A stretch of 64,000 nt of DNA from JAJXWB01 sp964634325 (GTDB lineage: Bacteria > Pseudomonadota > Alphaproteobacteria > Rhizobiales > Beijerinckiaceae): contig CAZWJF010000002.1 of the NCBI GenBank assembly GCA_964634325.1, forward strand, positions 248,001-312,000, written 5' to 3'. Each line of letters opens with the position of its first letter. Position 1 is the stretch's first letter. The notes below the pieces were generated by a model, which was not told the DNA's origin, made no database searches, and was given only the letters and a program-made list of their open reading frames with translations. The position numbers were made by a program, and so were the translations under genes. Positions 1-8,031 of the stretch are shown piece by piece.

Positions 1-1875
1 CGCGTCGATCAGAACGATGTCGGAATCAGATTCGAGATCGGCGAACGCCCGACGCAATTGCCGCAGCGATCCGCTGCGACTGAGGTCCGCCAGGCTGACG
101 GCCTCGATGTCTCCGCGTCCTCGCCCGCGCCGCGGCGCATCGTCGAACACGCCCGACGCCGAGCTGCGGTCGCCATGGGCGTCGACGACGCCGACGTCCA
201 GATCCTCCCATCGCGCGAATTCGGCGAGGCCGACCACGAGCTGCGTGGCGAGCGCGCCGCCGTGCGGGCTGACGAACGCCACGGACTTTTGTTCGCCGCC
301 CGGCGCGAGGTCGATTCGCGCGAGCAGATGGCGGAACGCGGCGCGATCGGGCGCCAGTTCGAACTGCGGCTCCCGCCGCACGCCCGTACGCTTCGTTTCG
401 ACAAGCCGAAAGGCGGCGAGCGTCGGGAGGCCGGTCAGCTCAAGAAGCTCGTGGCGCGACCGGACGACGCCGTCGAGCCGGTCGCGCGCATAAGCGAGGC
501 CGGACCCGAGAACGAGCCCGAACAGCAACGAACCCGCCAACACCAGAATCGCCGGCGCTCCGGCTTTCTTCATCGCGGGGATCGCAGGCGAGATCACACG
601 CGCATAGGTCGAATCGATGCCCTGGCTTTCGCCCAGTTCCTTGGCGCGCGCCAGAAACGCCTGATAGACGGTGCGGCTCGCTTCGGCGGCGCGCTCGAGG
701 TCGCGCAATTTGACGAGCGCGACGTTGCTCTGTTCGTTGACGACGCGCACCTGTCCGGACTGCTTCTGCAGCGAGGTCTCGCTGTCCTTGGCGCGCGCCA
801 GATCGGTGCGCGCGGCGTCGGCGATCCGTTCGAGTTCGGCGTTGATCAGGCGTCGTGCGTCGCGCACCTGTTCTTGCGCCTGCACGAGGGCAGGGTGACG
901 GGGCCCGAGTTGCGTCGCCAGCGAGCCGGCCTGCTGGGCCGCTTGCGCATATTGGGAGCGCAGGCTGGTCATCGTCGGCGAAGCCAAAGCCTCGCTGAGC
1001 GAATCCACGTTCTGACCGGACTTCCGAAATTTCTCGACCGCTTGCACGCGCGCCTGCGCGTCGGCGATGCGCGCGCGCACGAGACCAAGTTGCTGCGACA
1101 GATCGGCGATCTGCTGCTCGTCCAGCAAACGGCCGGTCGGCGTCTGAATAAGGTTGTGCTCGGCGCGATAGCGCTCGACTTCGGCTTCCGCCTTCTGCAC
1201 CTGATGGCGGAGATCTTCCGCGCGCCTGGCGAGTTCGTCGCTCGCGCGCTTGGCGACGTCCGAGCGCGCATCGTTCTGCGCATCGAGGAAGGTGCGGGCG
1301 ATGACGTTGGCCAACGTCGCGGACAGATTGGCGTCGGGCGTCGTCACGACGACGTCGAGGACATAGGCGCGCTCGCCGCGCACCACCTCGACCATATCGG
1401 CCAGGGCCTGAACGGCGCGGGCGCGCTTGTCGATCTGCGGAGCCTTGGCGCCGAACGCGGCGAGCGTGCGCGACAACAGCCCGGGCGACTTTCCGCCGAA
1501 CAGGGGATTGTCGACCAGATGCTCGTGATCGACCACGGCGCCGAGGATCGAACGCGACAGCAGGATGTAGCGCTGGTTTTCGATGTCGACGAGGTTGCCG
1601 TCGGTGCTGTCGCCGGTGCGCGTGATTTCGCTCTTGAGGATTTGCAGCCCGCGCGGATCGACGAGCAATTGGGCGGAAGATTTGTATTTCGTCGGCGAGA
1701 GAATCGCGAACAGCAGGCCGAACAGCAGGCAGGCGAGGGTGACGCCGAGGATCAGACGCCAACCGCGTCGCACGAACTGGACCGCCTCCCGACGCAAGTC
1801 GGCAGCCGTCCTCCGCCTGAGGTCAGGCTCGGGAGCGCTCGATACGCCTGCGATCCGCTCGACCGCGTTAGACAA
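1..1875 (-). CDS. EPS chain-length/export protein (Wzz/GumC type) with degenerate BY-kinase-like domain, 3' end outside window
   Basis: Inner-membrane polysaccharide co-polymerase that sets chain length and helps export EPS. The reading frame is open from a TTG start at 1875 (preceded by AGGTGG; the frame closes upstream at a stop and has no ATG) to the window edge, 625 codons so far. Visible parts: TM1 at about residues 41-59, a long periplasmic coiled-coil region with the family motif GPRHPAL near 325, a Pro-rich segment and TM2 at about 430-462, then a cytoplasmic P-loop-like domain. Its Walker A equivalent (532-545) reads SVAFVSPHGGALATQ, with no GKT/S lysine. The Walker A' (VGVVDA, 561-566) and Walker B (DIVLIDA, 619-625) shapes remain. 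ATP binding is therefore doubtful. It diverges from the WecG-type transferase gene at 1981. The TTG start is an inference. Confidence 0.8.
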   Translation of the reverse strand, partial: MSNAVERIAGVSSAPEPDLRRRTAADLRREAVQFVRRGWRLILGVTLACLLFGLLFAILSPTKYKSSAQLLVDPRGLQILKSEITRTGDSTDGNLVDIENQRYILLSRSILGAVVDHEHLVDNPLFGGKSPGLLSRTLAAFGAKAPQIDKRARAVQALADMVEVVRGERAYVLDVVVTTPDANLSATLANVIARTFLDAQNDARSDVAKRASDELARRAEDLRHQVQKAEAEVERYRAEHNLIQTPTGRLLDEQQIADLSQQLGLVRARIADAQARVQAVEKFRKSGQNVDSLSEALASPTMTSLRSQYAQAAQQAGSLATQLGPRHPALVQAQEQVRDARRLINAELERIADAARTDLARAKDSETSLQKQSGQVRVVNEQSNVALVKLRDLERAAEASRTVYQAFLARAKELGESQGIDSTYARVISPAIPAMKKAGAPAILVLAGSLLFGLVLGSGLAYARDRLDGVVRSRHELLELTGLPTLAAFRLVETKRTGVRREPQFELAPDRAAFRHLLARIDLAPGGEQKSVAFVSPHGGALATQLVVGLAEFARWEDLDVGVVDAHGDRSSASGVFDDAPRRGRGRGDIEAVSLADLSRSGSLRQLRRAFADLESDSDIVLIDA

Positions 1876-1980
1876 AATCCACCTGCACGAATTCGCGTCG
1901 GCGTCACTTTGCCCGTACGATCTTTACGTTTCGTTTCCCAAACCGCGATTTTCTCTGGGGGTCGACCGCCGCAGGACGCA

Positions 1981-2748
1981 ATGGGACAGACTGAAGAACC
2001 GGCCCCGGATTACGCCACGATTGGACCGTTGCGCGTGCAGCGGCTGTCGCGGGTGGAGCTGTCCCGCCGGGCGCTTGCGGCGCTCGCGCCCGGGGCTTTC
2101 CCGCTCGCGGTCGCCTTCTGCAATGCGCATACGGCCGAGATTGCGCTGCATGATCGCGCCTATCGCGCCGCGCTGGATCGATTTCTCGTCGTCAACGACG
2201 GCGTCGGCCTCGAAATCGCCGTGCGCCTGCTCGAAGGGCGCGGCTTCCCGGACAATCTCAACGGCACCGATTTCGTGCCCAGCCTGTTCGGGGATCTGAC
2301 GCGCAGGACGCGGCTGTACCTGCTCGGCGCGCAGTCGGGGGTGGCGGAGGAGGCCGGCAGGCGTTTTGCCGAACGATTTCCGTTACTTGAAGTGGTCGGC
2401 GCCCGCGACGGCTATTTCTCCGCCGAGGAGGAGGAGGCGGTCGTGGCCGCGGTGGCGGCGGCCGCGCCGGACATTCTGCTGGTCGCATTCGGCAATCCGA
2501 GGCAGGAGCTGTTCATCGCCCGGCACTTCGAGGCGCTTGGCGCGCGGCTGATGTTCGGCGTCGGGGCGCTGCTGGATTTCGCGGCCGAGCGCGTGGCGCG
2601 GGCGCCGCGCTGGATGCGGCAGGCGCGGCTCGAATGGGCGTTCAGGCTGGCGCAGGAGCCGGGACGGCTGCTGCGCCGCTACACCATCGAGACGGCCGGT
2701 TTTCTCATCGCCGTGCTCAAGCTCAGGTTCTCGGCGTCGGGGCGATGA
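1981..2748 (+). CDS. WecG/TagA/CpsF family glycosyltransferase
   Basis: A 255-residue GT26-type enzyme. The family transfers a sugar, often N-acetylmannosaminuronate or a relative, from a nucleotide donor to a lipid-linked acceptor on the cytoplasmic face of the membrane. Seen: FCNAHTAEIA near the N-terminus, NLNGTDFVPS (the catalytic-Asp region of the family), GNPRQELFIA and FGVGALLDFAA near residues 175-205, and a C-terminal amphipathic segment. I chose the ATG at 1981, where homology begins; the frame stays open far upstream only because it is antisense to the Wzz-like gene. Its last 26 bases overlap the convergent GT2 gene. Role in EPS repeat-unit assembly is inferred from neighbours; the donor sugar is unknown. 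Confidence 0.85.
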   Translation: MGQTEEPAPDYATIGPLRVQRLSRVELSRRALAALAPGAFPLAVAFCNAHTAEIALHDRAYRAALDRFLVVNDGVGLEIAVRLLEGRGFPDNLNGTDFVPSLFGDLTRRTRLYLLGAQSGVAEEAGRRFAERFPLLEVVGARDGYFSAEEEEAVVAAVAAAAPDILLVAFGNPRQELFIARHFEALGARLMFGVGALLDFAAERVARAPRWMRQARLEWAFRLAQEPGRLLRRYTIETAGFLIAVLKLRFSASGR

Positions 2749-3589
2749 AGCCCCTGAACGTGCCGAGCGCCCAAAGCGCCTTGTAGCGCGCCGTCGCCAT
2801 GTCGCCGGTCGCCAGCGCCAGCGCGGCCCGCGCGGAGGTGCGCAACACCCGCATCGCGAGATAGGGCCAGCCGTAATCGTGCAGGCGCAGGACGCGGCCG
2901 AATCCGCGTGCGTAATCCTGCGCGCGCGCTGCCCCGCCGGCGCCGCCGACCGGCGCCTGGTCGTGATGGACGACGAGGTCGCGCCGATAGACGCCTCTTG
3001 CGCCGGTCGCGAGCGCCCGAAGAACGAAATCGGTCTCCTCGCCGGATTTGAACGGCGATTGCGCGCCGACGCCGAGCGTTTCGTCGAACCCGCCGATATG
3101 GCGGGCGATCGGCGCGCGGATGAACAGCGAATTCGAATTTCCAATCAGCCAGACGTTCGATTTGGAGATCGTCGCGTCGGAATCGAGGAACAGGCCGAGC
3201 GAGTCCCGACCGCCCGCGTCGATGGTGCGGCCCGTGAACAGGCCGGCGTCTGGATGCGCGGCGAAAAGCTCGACGACCCTTTCGACGAGCGCCGGCGGAT
3301 ACCAGCAATCGTCGTCGGGAAAGGCGATAAGACCGGCGCGGCAATGAGCGAGCCCGACGTTGCGCGCCCGCGACAGGCCGCGCTCCGAGCGCAGATGAAC
3401 GATGTCGAGCCGGTCGAGGTAGGGCGCGAGCACAGGGTCGAGCGCGCCCGGCGCATTCTGATCGACGATCAGCAATTCGAAATCGAGGCGGCTCTGGGCG
3501 ACCAGCGAGTCGAGCAGCCGTCCGAGCTTTTCGGTGCGTCCGACCGTGCAGCACAGCAGCGACAGGCTCGGAGGGGCGGGTTCGTTCAC
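2723..3589 (-). CDS. Glycosyltransferase family 2
   Basis: A 288-residue GT-A fold transferase, cytoplasmic, probably adding one sugar of the EPS repeat. Seen: N-terminal SLSLLCCTVGRTEKL nucleotide-sugar strand, FELLIVDQN at about 38-46, the metal-binding FPDDDCW at about 90, and the GEETDFVLRAL acceptor/catalytic motif near 188. No transmembrane segment is obvious. It converges on the WecG-type gene with a 26-base overlap and diverges from the GT4 gene at 3701. Substrate not predictable. Confidence 0.85.
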   Translation of the reverse strand: MNEPAPPSLSLLCCTVGRTEKLGRLLDSLVAQSRLDFELLIVDQNAPGALDPVLAPYLDRLDIVHLRSERGLSRARNVGLAHCRAGLIAFPDDDCWYPPALVERVVELFAAHPDAGLFTGRTIDAGGRDSLGLFLDSDATISKSNVWLIGNSNSLFIRAPIARHIGGFDETLGVGAQSPFKSGEETDFVLRALATGARGVYRRDLVVHHDQAPVGGAGGAARAQDYARGFGRVLRLHDYGWPYLAMRVLRTSARAALALATGDMATARYKALWALGTFRGFIAPTPRT

Positions 3590-3700
3590 GCGGCGTCTCG
3601 ACTTACGGCTTTGGGCGGGCAGGGCCGCCGTTCAGACTTTCTTGCCTTGTCGCGGGCATAATGTCGCCTTCGGCTTGCGAATGGGTGAACAGCGGCGGTT

Positions 3701-4834
3701 ATGCGGATTGTACATGTCACGCGACAATTTCCGCCGGGCCTCGGCGGGATCGAGGAAGTCGTCGCGCAGCTGGTCGAAGCGCAGGCGCGCGCCGGCCATG
3801 ACGTGCGCGTTCTGACGCTCGACCGCATCTTCACCGATCCCGAAACGCGTCTGGTCGCGCGCGACGAATGGATGGGCGCGCAAGTGCTGCGGTTTCCCTA
3901 TCGCGGTTCGATGCGATATCCGCTCGCGCCTGCGGTTCTGGCCCACATCGGCGACGCCGACGTCGTGCATGTGCACGCCATCGATTTCTTCTTCGATTTC
4001 CTGAGTTTCACGCGTCCGTTCCATCGCCGGCCGATGGTCGCGACGACGCATGGGGGCTTCTTCCATACGCAGGCGCACGCGCGTCTGAAGAAATTGTGGT
4101 TTGCGACCGTGACGCGGCTTGCCGCGCGCGGTTACGACGCCATCGTGGCCTGCAGCCAGCCCGATTTCGAAATGTTCGCGCCGATCGCACCGGGCAATCT
4201 CAGGCTGATCGAGAACGGCGTCGACATCGGCAAGTTCGCCGGGCTCGCGAGCCCGACGCCGGGAAAGCGGCTCGTCTCGATCGGCCGTCTCTCGTTCAAC
4301 AAACGGCCGGATCGTCTGCTCGATGCGTTGGTCGAGCTGCGCAAGCGCGACCAGGCTTTCGAACTCGACATGGTCGGCGCGGAATTCGACTGGACCGGCG
4401 AGAAGCTGGCGGCCGAAGTCGCCGCGCGCGGACTTCAGTCGGCCGTGCGGCTGCATATCGGGGCGCGCAACGAAGAGATCGCGCGCGTCGTCGCCGGCGC
4501 GAGCCTCTATGTCAGCGCCAGCGTACACGAGGGTTTCGGCATCGCTCTGATCGAGGCGCTGAGCGCGGGCCTGCTTCCGGTGGTCGAGGCGAACGCCGCA
4601 TTCAAGTCTTTCGCCGCGCGCGCGCCGGACGTGACTCTGATCGACTTTTCGCAACCCGCCGCAGCCGCTGAGGCGATCGTCGCCGCATATCGCAGGCTGG
4701 AGGCCGACCCGGCCGCGCTGCGCGCGCGCCTGATCGCGGCTGCGCAGCCTTTCGCATGGCCGGGCGTGGCGGAGCGCTATATCGCGCTCTATCGGGAAGT
4801 GGCGTCGAGCGGCGCGGCTATCGCTTCGGTTTGA
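3701..4834 (+). CDS. Glycosyltransferase family 4 (GT-B fold)
   Basis: A 377-residue retaining glycosyltransferase. The glycine-rich acceptor-side start RQFPPGLGGIEEVV (residues 8-21) and the donor-binding EX7E motif EGFGIALIE near residue 279 identify the family. HVHAIDFF and TTHGGFF are the usual acceptor-domain strands, and SIGRLSFNKRPD marks the start of the nucleotide-binding domain. It lacks a signal peptide, so it should act at the cytoplasmic membrane face on a lipid-linked EPS intermediate. The final 17 bases overlap the convergent GH5 gene. Many GT4 members of EPS clusters use GDP-mannose, and manC lies 7 kb away, but the donor here is an inference. Confidence 0.87.
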   Translation: MRIVHVTRQFPPGLGGIEEVVAQLVEAQARAGHDVRVLTLDRIFTDPETRLVARDEWMGAQVLRFPYRGSMRYPLAPAVLAHIGDADVVHVHAIDFFFDFLSFTRPFHRRPMVATTHGGFFHTQAHARLKKLWFATVTRLAARGYDAIVACSQPDFEMFAPIAPGNLRLIENGVDIGKFAGLASPTPGKRLVSIGRLSFNKRPDRLLDALVELRKRDQAFELDMVGAEFDWTGEKLAAEVAARGLQSAVRLHIGARNEEIARVVAGASLYVSASVHEGFGIALIEALSAGLLPVVEANAAFKSFAARAPDVTLIDFSQPAAAAEAIVAAYRRLEADPAALRARLIAAAQPFAWPGVAERYIALYREVASSGAAIASV

Positions 4835-5927
4835 CCGGCTTCGGCCCGACCGGTTTCGAACCCGGCGCCGCGCAACCCGCCGGCGCCGGCGTCTTGCCGA
4901 TCCACTTGGCGAGCGTCGCCATCTGAGGACGGTCCTCGCCGCGCAGCGGCTGGATCGACAATTTGTAATCGGTCGGCCACCAGGCGCCCGCCGCCCAATA
5001 GGCCCAGCCGGCCCAGACGTCTGAATTTTCGGACATGTGGGCGAGCATGGCGTCGAGACCGGCGAGACATTGCGGGTTCGCCGGCGCGCCGAACTCTCCG
5101 AGAAAACCCTTCGCGGCGTTGGCGCGAAGCCAGGTCGTGGCGTTGGCGAGCGCGGCGACGACCTCCTCCGGCTTGCGGCACTCGGCGTGTTCGCCGGACC
5201 AGTCGGAGTCGAGATATTGATGGAATTCGAAGAGATGCGGGCCGCGGTCGCGAATCTTGGCCATCAGGCTGGCGTTCGAGCCAGCGCCGTCGTCGGCGTT
5301 CCACGAATGCGCGCCGGTCCAGTTGGCGCCCGGCACGAGGATCTGGTTGCAGGCGCCGGTCTTGCGGATCGCGTCGATCGCCGCCTGCGCGGCCGAGGCC
5401 CATTGCGCGAGCGGCATGTCGTGCGGCTCGTTCATCAAGCCGAAGAGTACGTGAGGATCTCCGCCGAACTTGCGGGCGAGCCGCCGCCACAGGTCTGCGA
5501 AAGCCTGATCTGGCGCGATCTGCGTTCCAACGGCCGCGCCGCGCCATCGCCCGTAGTTGTGAACGTCGAGCACGATCGACAGGTCGTGCGCCCGCGCCCT
5601 ATGAACCGCCGTGGCGAGCATTTCGAGGTGGTCCGCGTTCAGTTCCTTCTCGAGCGCGGGTTGGATGCGCTCCCAAAGAAACGGCAGGCGGACGAACGTG
5701 AACCCCTTCGCCCGGGCCCAGGCGTAGTCTTCTTCGGCGGGGAAATGAAAATCGCTTTCGGCCTTGCCGTTCGGGACGCCGTATTCGGCGCCTGACAGGT
5801 TGACGCCTGCGGCGGGCGGCGATTTGGGTCGGGCGCCGCCGTCCTGCGCCGCGTCGGCCGCGCCGACGAGATTTGCGAACGCGACGGCCGAAAACGCGAG
5901 ACGGCGCAGGAGTGCTTTAGCGTTCAT
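4818..5927 (-). CDS. Secreted glycoside hydrolase family 5 (endoglucanase-like)
   Basis: A 369-residue exported glycanase. The N-terminus has a positive region, a hydrophobic core and an AADA/AQ cleavage-like site near residues 24-28. Catalytic signatures of GH5: LDVHNYGRW (conserved His/Asn strand), LMNEPHD with the acid/base Glu near residue 166, HQYLDSDWSG and FLGEFGAP with the nucleophile Glu near residue 275. The C-terminus is a Pro/Lys-rich tail after about residue 345. In EPS loci such enzymes trim or release the polymer in the periplasm; it could equally act on plant beta-glucan. The neighbours favour an EPS role. It converges on the GT4 gene (17-base overlap). Confidence 0.85.
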   Translation of the reverse strand: MNAKALLRRLAFSAVAFANLVGAADAAQDGGARPKSPPAAGVNLSGAEYGVPNGKAESDFHFPAEEDYAWARAKGFTFVRLPFLWERIQPALEKELNADHLEMLATAVHRARAHDLSIVLDVHNYGRWRGAAVGTQIAPDQAFADLWRRLARKFGGDPHVLFGLMNEPHDMPLAQWASAAQAAIDAIRKTGACNQILVPGANWTGAHSWNADDGAGSNASLMAKIRDRGPHLFEFHQYLDSDWSGEHAECRKPEEVVAALANATTWLRANAAKGFLGEFGAPANPQCLAGLDAMLAHMSENSDVWAGWAYWAAGAWWPTDYKLSIQPLRGEDRPQMATLAKWIGKTPAPAGCAAPGSKPVGPKPVKPKR

Positions 5928-5987
5928 TATGACTGAAGTTCCGACTCGCGTGGCGCCGACGCCTTAGGGTAGAGGTGCGGGCGACGA

Positions 5988-7562
5988 ATGCCAGATGCCG
6001 GCCCGTCTGGACTATCGAAACCTGGATTGTTCGTTACCATGGCCCTGCCGCGCTTCGCGCGTAACACGCTGCATTCGAGCCTGGCCGGCGCATCCACCGC
6101 GCTCGGCGGACTTTTGAGCGTCGTGATCGTCGCGCGCATGCTCGGTCCGAACGGCGCGGGCAATGTCGCGCTGGGCATCTGGCTGGTCGGCACGCTGGTG
6201 ACGGCCTGCGACCTTGGATTGCCGATCACGGTCGCGCGGTTCATTCCCGATCTGGAAGCGCGGGCGCACCGTCAGGACGCGCAGAATTTCGCATCCGCCT
6301 TTTTCCCGACCCTGCTGGCGACGACCGTGTTCGGCGCGAGCGCGCTCGCCCTGATTTTTCCTGTGACCGAAAAGCTCAACGCGGTCTTTCCGGCTCTTCC
6401 GTTCGACGATCAGAAGCCTGCGATCTGGCTCGCGCTGGCGGCGCTGTTCGCGCTTCAGGCGATCGGCAATTACGGACTGTCGCATCTGCGCGGCGCCCAG
6501 AGGTTCGACGAGGCGGCGCGGCTGACGTCGATCTCGCTCGCCATCCAGCTCGTCGGCGTGGCGGTCGGCGGGTTCGCGCTCGGTCCGCCGGGCGCGCTTA
6601 TCGGCTACGGCGGCGGCAGTCTGCTGCTCGCGTTCTATGCGACGACGCATATTCGCCCGGGCGCGGCGATCGATCCGGAGCTGAAATCGCGCGCGTGGCG
6701 GTTTTCGATTTCGAGTTGGGGGGTGGGTCTGATCGCGGCGGTCGTGTGGTCGCGGACCGAGCTTGCTTTTCTGAATCATTATCGCGGCGCGCACGAAGCG
6801 GGTCTCTATTCCGCCGCCAATACGCTTGCGATGGTGGCGACCCAGGCGCCGCTGCTGATGACCGGCGGATTGCTGGCGCTGTTCTCTGAACTCTTCGCAG
6901 TCGGCGATCAGGCCGGCCTGCGTCGCGCCTTCGAGTCGGCGGTGCGTTTCATGTCGTTCCTGATCTTCCCGGCCTGCTTCGGCATGGCGGCCATCGCGCC
7001 GTCGCTGGTGCCGCTGCTGTTCGGTCAGGAATTCGCCGAGGCCTCCGACGCTGCGGCGCTGCTGGTCGCCGCGCAGGCGTTCGGCGCCGTCTCCACCGTC
7101 TCCTCAGCGCTGCTGTTTGCGACGGAGCGCAACTATTTCCTCGTACGCATCGGCGTCGCCGGGGCGTTCGCCATCCTTGCGGCGGGTCTTCTGATCATAC
7201 CGACCTACGGCCTGATGGGCGCAGTCGTCGGACGCTCGGTCATCCAGTTCGTCATCGTGGCGGCGAGCTTCGCCTATATCGACCGCGCGCTCGATTGCCC
7301 CACGCCGCTCGGCTCGGTCGCGCGAATTGCCGGCGCCGCGGCCGGTTGCGCGATGGTCGCCCGCACGACGGTGAGCGTCGTGGCCGGACCGTTCGGGATA
7401 GGCCTGGGAGTCATTGGCGGCGCGGCGGCCTATTTCGCGCTCGCCCGCCTGATGCGCGCCCTGCCGGACGAAGATCTCGGCAGGCTCGAAACGCTGGCGG
7501 AAAAGGCTCCTGCGTGGCTGTCGCCGGTTCTCACGCCCGTGGTGCAATTTTTCGCGCGCTGA
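5988..7562 (+). CDS. Wzx-type polysaccharide flippase (MOP superfamily)
   Basis: A 524-residue polytopic membrane protein with about 12-14 hydrophobic helices. The first helix lies in the segment LAGASTALGGLLSVVIVARMLGP, split here by the usual GP turn, and the family's repeating pairs of helices follow. It would flip the undecaprenyl-linked repeat unit to the periplasmic side. The ATG at 5988 has a GAGGTG 10 bases upstream; an internal ATG at 6039 begins closer to the conserved region but has no Shine-Dalgarno sequence. It is on the plus strand between the GH5 gene and a small hypothetical gene, and belongs with the initiating transferase and the two Wzz-like proteins as a Wzx/Wzy-type export route, although I find no Wzy. 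Confidence 0.85.
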   Translation: MPDAGPSGLSKPGLFVTMALPRFARNTLHSSLAGASTALGGLLSVVIVARMLGPNGAGNVALGIWLVGTLVTACDLGLPITVARFIPDLEARAHRQDAQNFASAFFPTLLATTVFGASALALIFPVTEKLNAVFPALPFDDQKPAIWLALAALFALQAIGNYGLSHLRGAQRFDEAARLTSISLAIQLVGVAVGGFALGPPGALIGYGGGSLLLAFYATTHIRPGAAIDPELKSRAWRFSISSWGVGLIAAVVWSRTELAFLNHYRGAHEAGLYSAANTLAMVATQAPLLMTGGLLALFSELFAVGDQAGLRRAFESAVRFMSFLIFPACFGMAAIAPSLVPLLFGQEFAEASDAAALLVAAQAFGAVSTVSSALLFATERNYFLVRIGVAGAFAILAAGLLIIPTYGLMGAVVGRSVIQFVIVAASFAYIDRALDCPTPLGSVARIAGAAAGCAMVARTTVSVVAGPFGIGLGVIGGAAAYFALARLMRALPDEDLGRLETLAEKAPAWLSPVLTPVVQFFAR

Positions 7563-7568
7563 GGCTGG

Positions 7569-7919
7569 TCAGCCGGCGAGAGCCAGCAGGTCGCGAACGA
7601 GACGATCGAGGATCGCGACCGCGAAGGAGGCTTCCGTTACCGGAATTGGGCCGCCGAGCGTCGCGGCCCGCTCGATTTCAATTCCGTTGGGGAAGTGGCA
7701 GCGGATCGCGCGCGCCTTGATGACCAGGTCCGCCGGTCCTGTCGCCGGGACGTTCATCAGACCGAGGGTGGCGTCTTGCAGTTTGTGCGTTGCTTGCCGG
7801 AGATCGCTGGCCGCTTCGCCTTCAGCAGCGTCTCCGCGGGCGCTGAGCGACGCGATTTCGGCCGCCGTTCGGACCTTGAGCGCGGCCTCGAAATTTTCGA
7901 AGGCCTGGGAGATTTTCAT
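7569..7919 (-). CDS. Small hypothetical protein in the EPS cluster
   Basis: A 116-residue protein I do not recognise. It is soluble, begins MKISQAFENFEAAL and is mostly helical in appearance for the first 60 residues (Ala/Glu-rich); a segment around IKARAIRCHFPNG and a hydrophobic C-terminal helix (AILDRLVRDLLALAG) follow. No cysteine pair, signal peptide or known motif is visible. It ends 7 bases from the convergent flippase stop, and upstream on the same strand (112 bases away) is the second Wzz-like gene. It may be co-transcribed with that gene. Codon use matches its neighbours, so it is likely real. Confidence 0.6.
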   Translation of the reverse strand: MKISQAFENFEAALKVRTAAEIASLSARGDAAEGEAASDLRQATHKLQDATLGLMNVPATGPADLVIKARAIRCHFPNGIEIERAATLGGPIPVTEASFAVAILDRLVRDLLALAG

Positions 7920-8031
7920 TTTACTGGCCGGGTATTCAACTCACGCGGCGATCTGAGCGCCGATCGGCGACCCGCGCCAGTGCGTTCAGTCATCCGGCCG
8001 TGTGAGGAAAGTCATAGGCCGGCGACCGCAG

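Noticed and set aside
58..1980. Long plus-strand open frame running into the WecG-type gene
   Set aside because: Arg/Asp/Leu-rich antisense of the Wzz-like gene with no family motif; homology starts only at 1981.
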